Shown here piece by piece: positions 62,806-64,000 of a stretch of DNA of 64,000 nt. This DNA is from Collinsella sp. WCA1-178-WT-3 (M1). GTDB lineage: Bacteria > Actinomycetota > Coriobacteriia > Coriobacteriales > Coriobacteriaceae. Location of the stretch: assembly GCF_009696325.1 (NCBI RefSeq), contig NZ_VUME01000001.1:248001-312000 (forward strand). The letters are read 5' to 3'. Under the pieces are notes generated by a model. It saw only the letters and a program-made list of their open reading frames with translations, had not been told where the DNA came from and did not search any database. Numbering within the stretch: position 1 is the first letter of the stretch; each line of letters opens with the position of its first letter. Made by a program: the position numbers and the translations under genes.

Positions 62806-63594
62806 TTAGGCGGCGGGCGCGGGCCGCTCCCCCTCGTCCAGCGCGGCAAAGAGCTTCTTGCCGTCGAGCAGGCGCGTGCTAACGTTTCTCATGCGGCTGA
62901 CCTCGACGGTGCGTAGGGTGTCGTCGGAGCCGTGCCCGTCGACGACCGTTCCCAGCAGATACGAGACGCCGTCTCGCTGTTTGATGGCAAAAGGCCGAAC
63001 GGTCATCCTCGTCACTTCGATCTTGTCATGTGTCGTGACGCTTGAAATGTCAAAGCTCACCGTGGTTCCGTGGTCGATGGCCCGCTCGATGAGCTCGCAG
63101 GTATCGATGCGTTTGGCGGGCGGTCGCGTGGTCTTGGCGGGTTTGCCTTCTGCGCTTGGTGTCGGCTCGGACGTATCGAGGTAGCCGCGAACGTCGGCGC
63201 TTGCCATGGCGACCAGATGGCGCGCTATGCTTTTTCTGGTCGCGATGGGTGTGGAGCGGTTGCGCATGACCATGCCATGGAGTCGAATGATTTCCTCGTC
63301 GGAGAGCGGTCGGGTGAGAAGCCGGTAACCCGCGCCGCGCTTGTACTCAATCTCGTATCCGGCATGTCGCAGGGCGGAAATCGCGGTATGGATACTGCGC
63401 CGCGCTGCCGAGATGGGCATGCGAGCGGGGTCGTTGGGATGGGCGAGACGCTCGATCAGCTCATCGGGAGGAAGCGCTTTGTCCTCACCGGTATGCTCGC
63501 TTAAGAGTTGCAGGATGCGCACAGCGCGATAGGCTGCCATGGAAGCAGCACCCCTGGTCGTGGCCTCATAGTTCTCAACAGCGGGTTTGGCCAT
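62806..63594 (-). CDS. WYL-domain transcriptional regulator
   Basis: 262 residues. An N-terminal winged HTH (YRAVRILQLLSEHTGE, SIHTAISALRHAGYEIEYKR with GYRLLTRPLS wing) is followed by a WYL-like ligand-binding part: ERAIDHGTTVSFDI, RPFAIKQRDGVSYLLGTVVD and EVSRMRNVS. Such proteins often sense nucleotides or stress signals. The start at 63594 has AAAGGA upstream; a longer frame to 63699 lacks support. Targets unknown; the ABC operon next door is transcribed in the same direction. Confidence 0.75.
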   Translation of the reverse strand: MAKPAVENYEATTRGAASMAAYRAVRILQLLSEHTGEDKALPPDELIERLAHPNDPARMPISAARRSIHTAISALRHAGYEIEYKRGAGYRLLTRPLSDEEIIRLHGMVMRNRSTPIATRKSIARHLVAMASADVRGYLDTSEPTPSAEGKPAKTTRPPAKRIDTCELIERAIDHGTTVSFDISSVTTHDKIEVTRMTVRPFAIKQRDGVSYLLGTVVDGHGSDDTLRTVEVSRMRNVSTRLLDGKKLFAALDEGERPAPAA

Positions 63595-63771
63595 TGCGTT
63601 CACGTCCTTTCCGTTTTTGGGTGATGATGCTACGGAGCCTAGGACACGGGGTTTGCTTAGGGGCGCAGGGCGCTCTGGGTGGTCGGTAGTCGTCGGCAAG
63701 CGGCGGGTCGAGTTTTCAACAGCCCTGCTCAGCTGACCAAAAACTTGACAAAAGCCTGACGGATGCTGTTG

Positions 63772-63804
63772 AAAAAAGCGCCCCTCGGCTTGCCGAGAGG
63801 CGCT
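63772..63804 (-). terminator. Terminator of asnS
   Basis: AGCGCCCCTCGGC and GCCGAGAGGCGCT pair around TT; six As on the plus strand give a U-tract on the minus strand. Confidence 0.9.
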
Positions 63805-63844
63805 GGTGCGACACGCTGTAACGCGCGGGACGGAGCTGTGGCGA

Positions 63845-64000
63845 TTAGAAATCGGCGTTGCCCACGGTGCGGGGGTGCGGAAGGACGTCGCGGATGTTGC
63901 CCATGCCGGTCAGATACATGACCAAGCGCTCGAAGCCCAGGCCGTAGCCGGCGTGTTTGCAGGAGCCGTAGCGGCGCAGGTCAAGGTAGTACTTGTACTG
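63845..64000 (-). CDS. asnS: Asparaginyl-tRNA synthetase, C-terminal end (cut by window edge)
   Basis: Only the last 51 residues are in the window. They contain class II motif 3 in the AsnRS form: [19 protein letters not shown] followed by [15 protein letters not shown] at the C-terminus. The Pro-Arg-Thr end is characteristic of AsnRS rather than AspRS. The gene continues beyond 64000. Confidence 0.88.
   Translation of the reverse strand, partial: QYKYYLDLRRYGSCKHAGYGLGFERLVMYLTGMGNIRDVLPHPRTVGNADF

Overview
The window reads as one chromosomal stretch from a GC-rich gut actinobacterium of the class Coriobacteriia, most likely Collinsella. This rests on base composition, Shine-Dalgarno style, gene content and recall of Collinsella-type intergenic palindromes; no database search was possible. 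Nearly all genes are core metabolism or information processing. There is one small accessory pocket (about 40.5-43.4 kb) and one degraded locus (18.0-18.25 kb).

Layout. 0-2.6 kb: the start of an M20 amidohydrolase (minus, cut by the window edge) and an amidohydrolase of the YtcJ type. 2.6-3.5 kb: a gene-free, palindrome-rich gap. 3.5-5.7 kb: groES-groEL. 5.9-9.4 kb: an FMN riboswitch driving a complete ECF transporter (ribU, fused ecfA1A2, ecfT). 9.4-10.3 kb: two tandem flavin-split-barrel proteins. 10.6-15.5 kb: argC-argJ-argB-argD. 15.6-18.3 kb: tRNA-Val with a copy of its 3' end, asnB, and a frameshifted permease remnant. 18.4-25.3 kb: murE, a HAD phosphatase, murI, rph, rdgB, dtd, veg, ispE. 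25.3-29.5 kb: tRNA-Pro, tatA, greA, lysS with a tRNA-binding tail, and a DUF2798 membrane protein. 29.7-34.8 kb: clpC, pepD, mntP. 35.0-40.5 kb: disA-ispD-ispF-cysS, rlmB and a yacP/rae1-like gene. 40.6-43.4 kb: a one-piece HTH-HipA-like kinase and two small envelope proteins. 43.6-48.7 kb: tRNA-Thr, an 80-bp-periodic hairpin array, tRNA-Tyr/Thr/Met, tuf, rpmG, tRNA-Trp, secE, nusG, rplK, rplA. 48.8-53.9 kb: a leucine leader peptide and leuA, leuC, leuD, leuB. 54.0-57.5 kb: a phosphoesterase, a cytoplasmic BMP-domain fusion and an MscS channel. 57.6-59.6 kb: a sortase-anchored 5'-nucleotidase. 59.7-62.6 kb: an ABC importer. 62.8-64.0 kb: a WYL regulator and the end of asnS.

How genes work together: the ECF operon imports riboflavin under FMN control. 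argCJBD makes ornithine from glutamate by the acetyl-recycling route, with an ArgR-like box upstream. leuACDB converts 2-ketoisovalerate toward leucine behind a ribosome-sensing attenuator. ispD, ispF and ispE belong to the MEP isoprenoid pathway. murE and murI serve peptidoglycan. The tRNA-tuf-secE-nusG-rplKA order is the ancient translation/secretion cluster.

Most notable signals: (1) three hairpins at exactly 80-bp period between tRNA genes (43798-44016); (2) a single-polypeptide HTH plus HipA-like kinase with three operator-like half-sites upstream; (3) a family of long hairpins with a conserved internal loop (3184-3328, 52096-52201, and probably 5553-5695 inverted); (4) a complete leucine attenuator including a 19-residue leader peptide; (5) a 23-nt apical loop shared by two nested hairpins that each follow an aminoacyl-tRNA synthetase gene.
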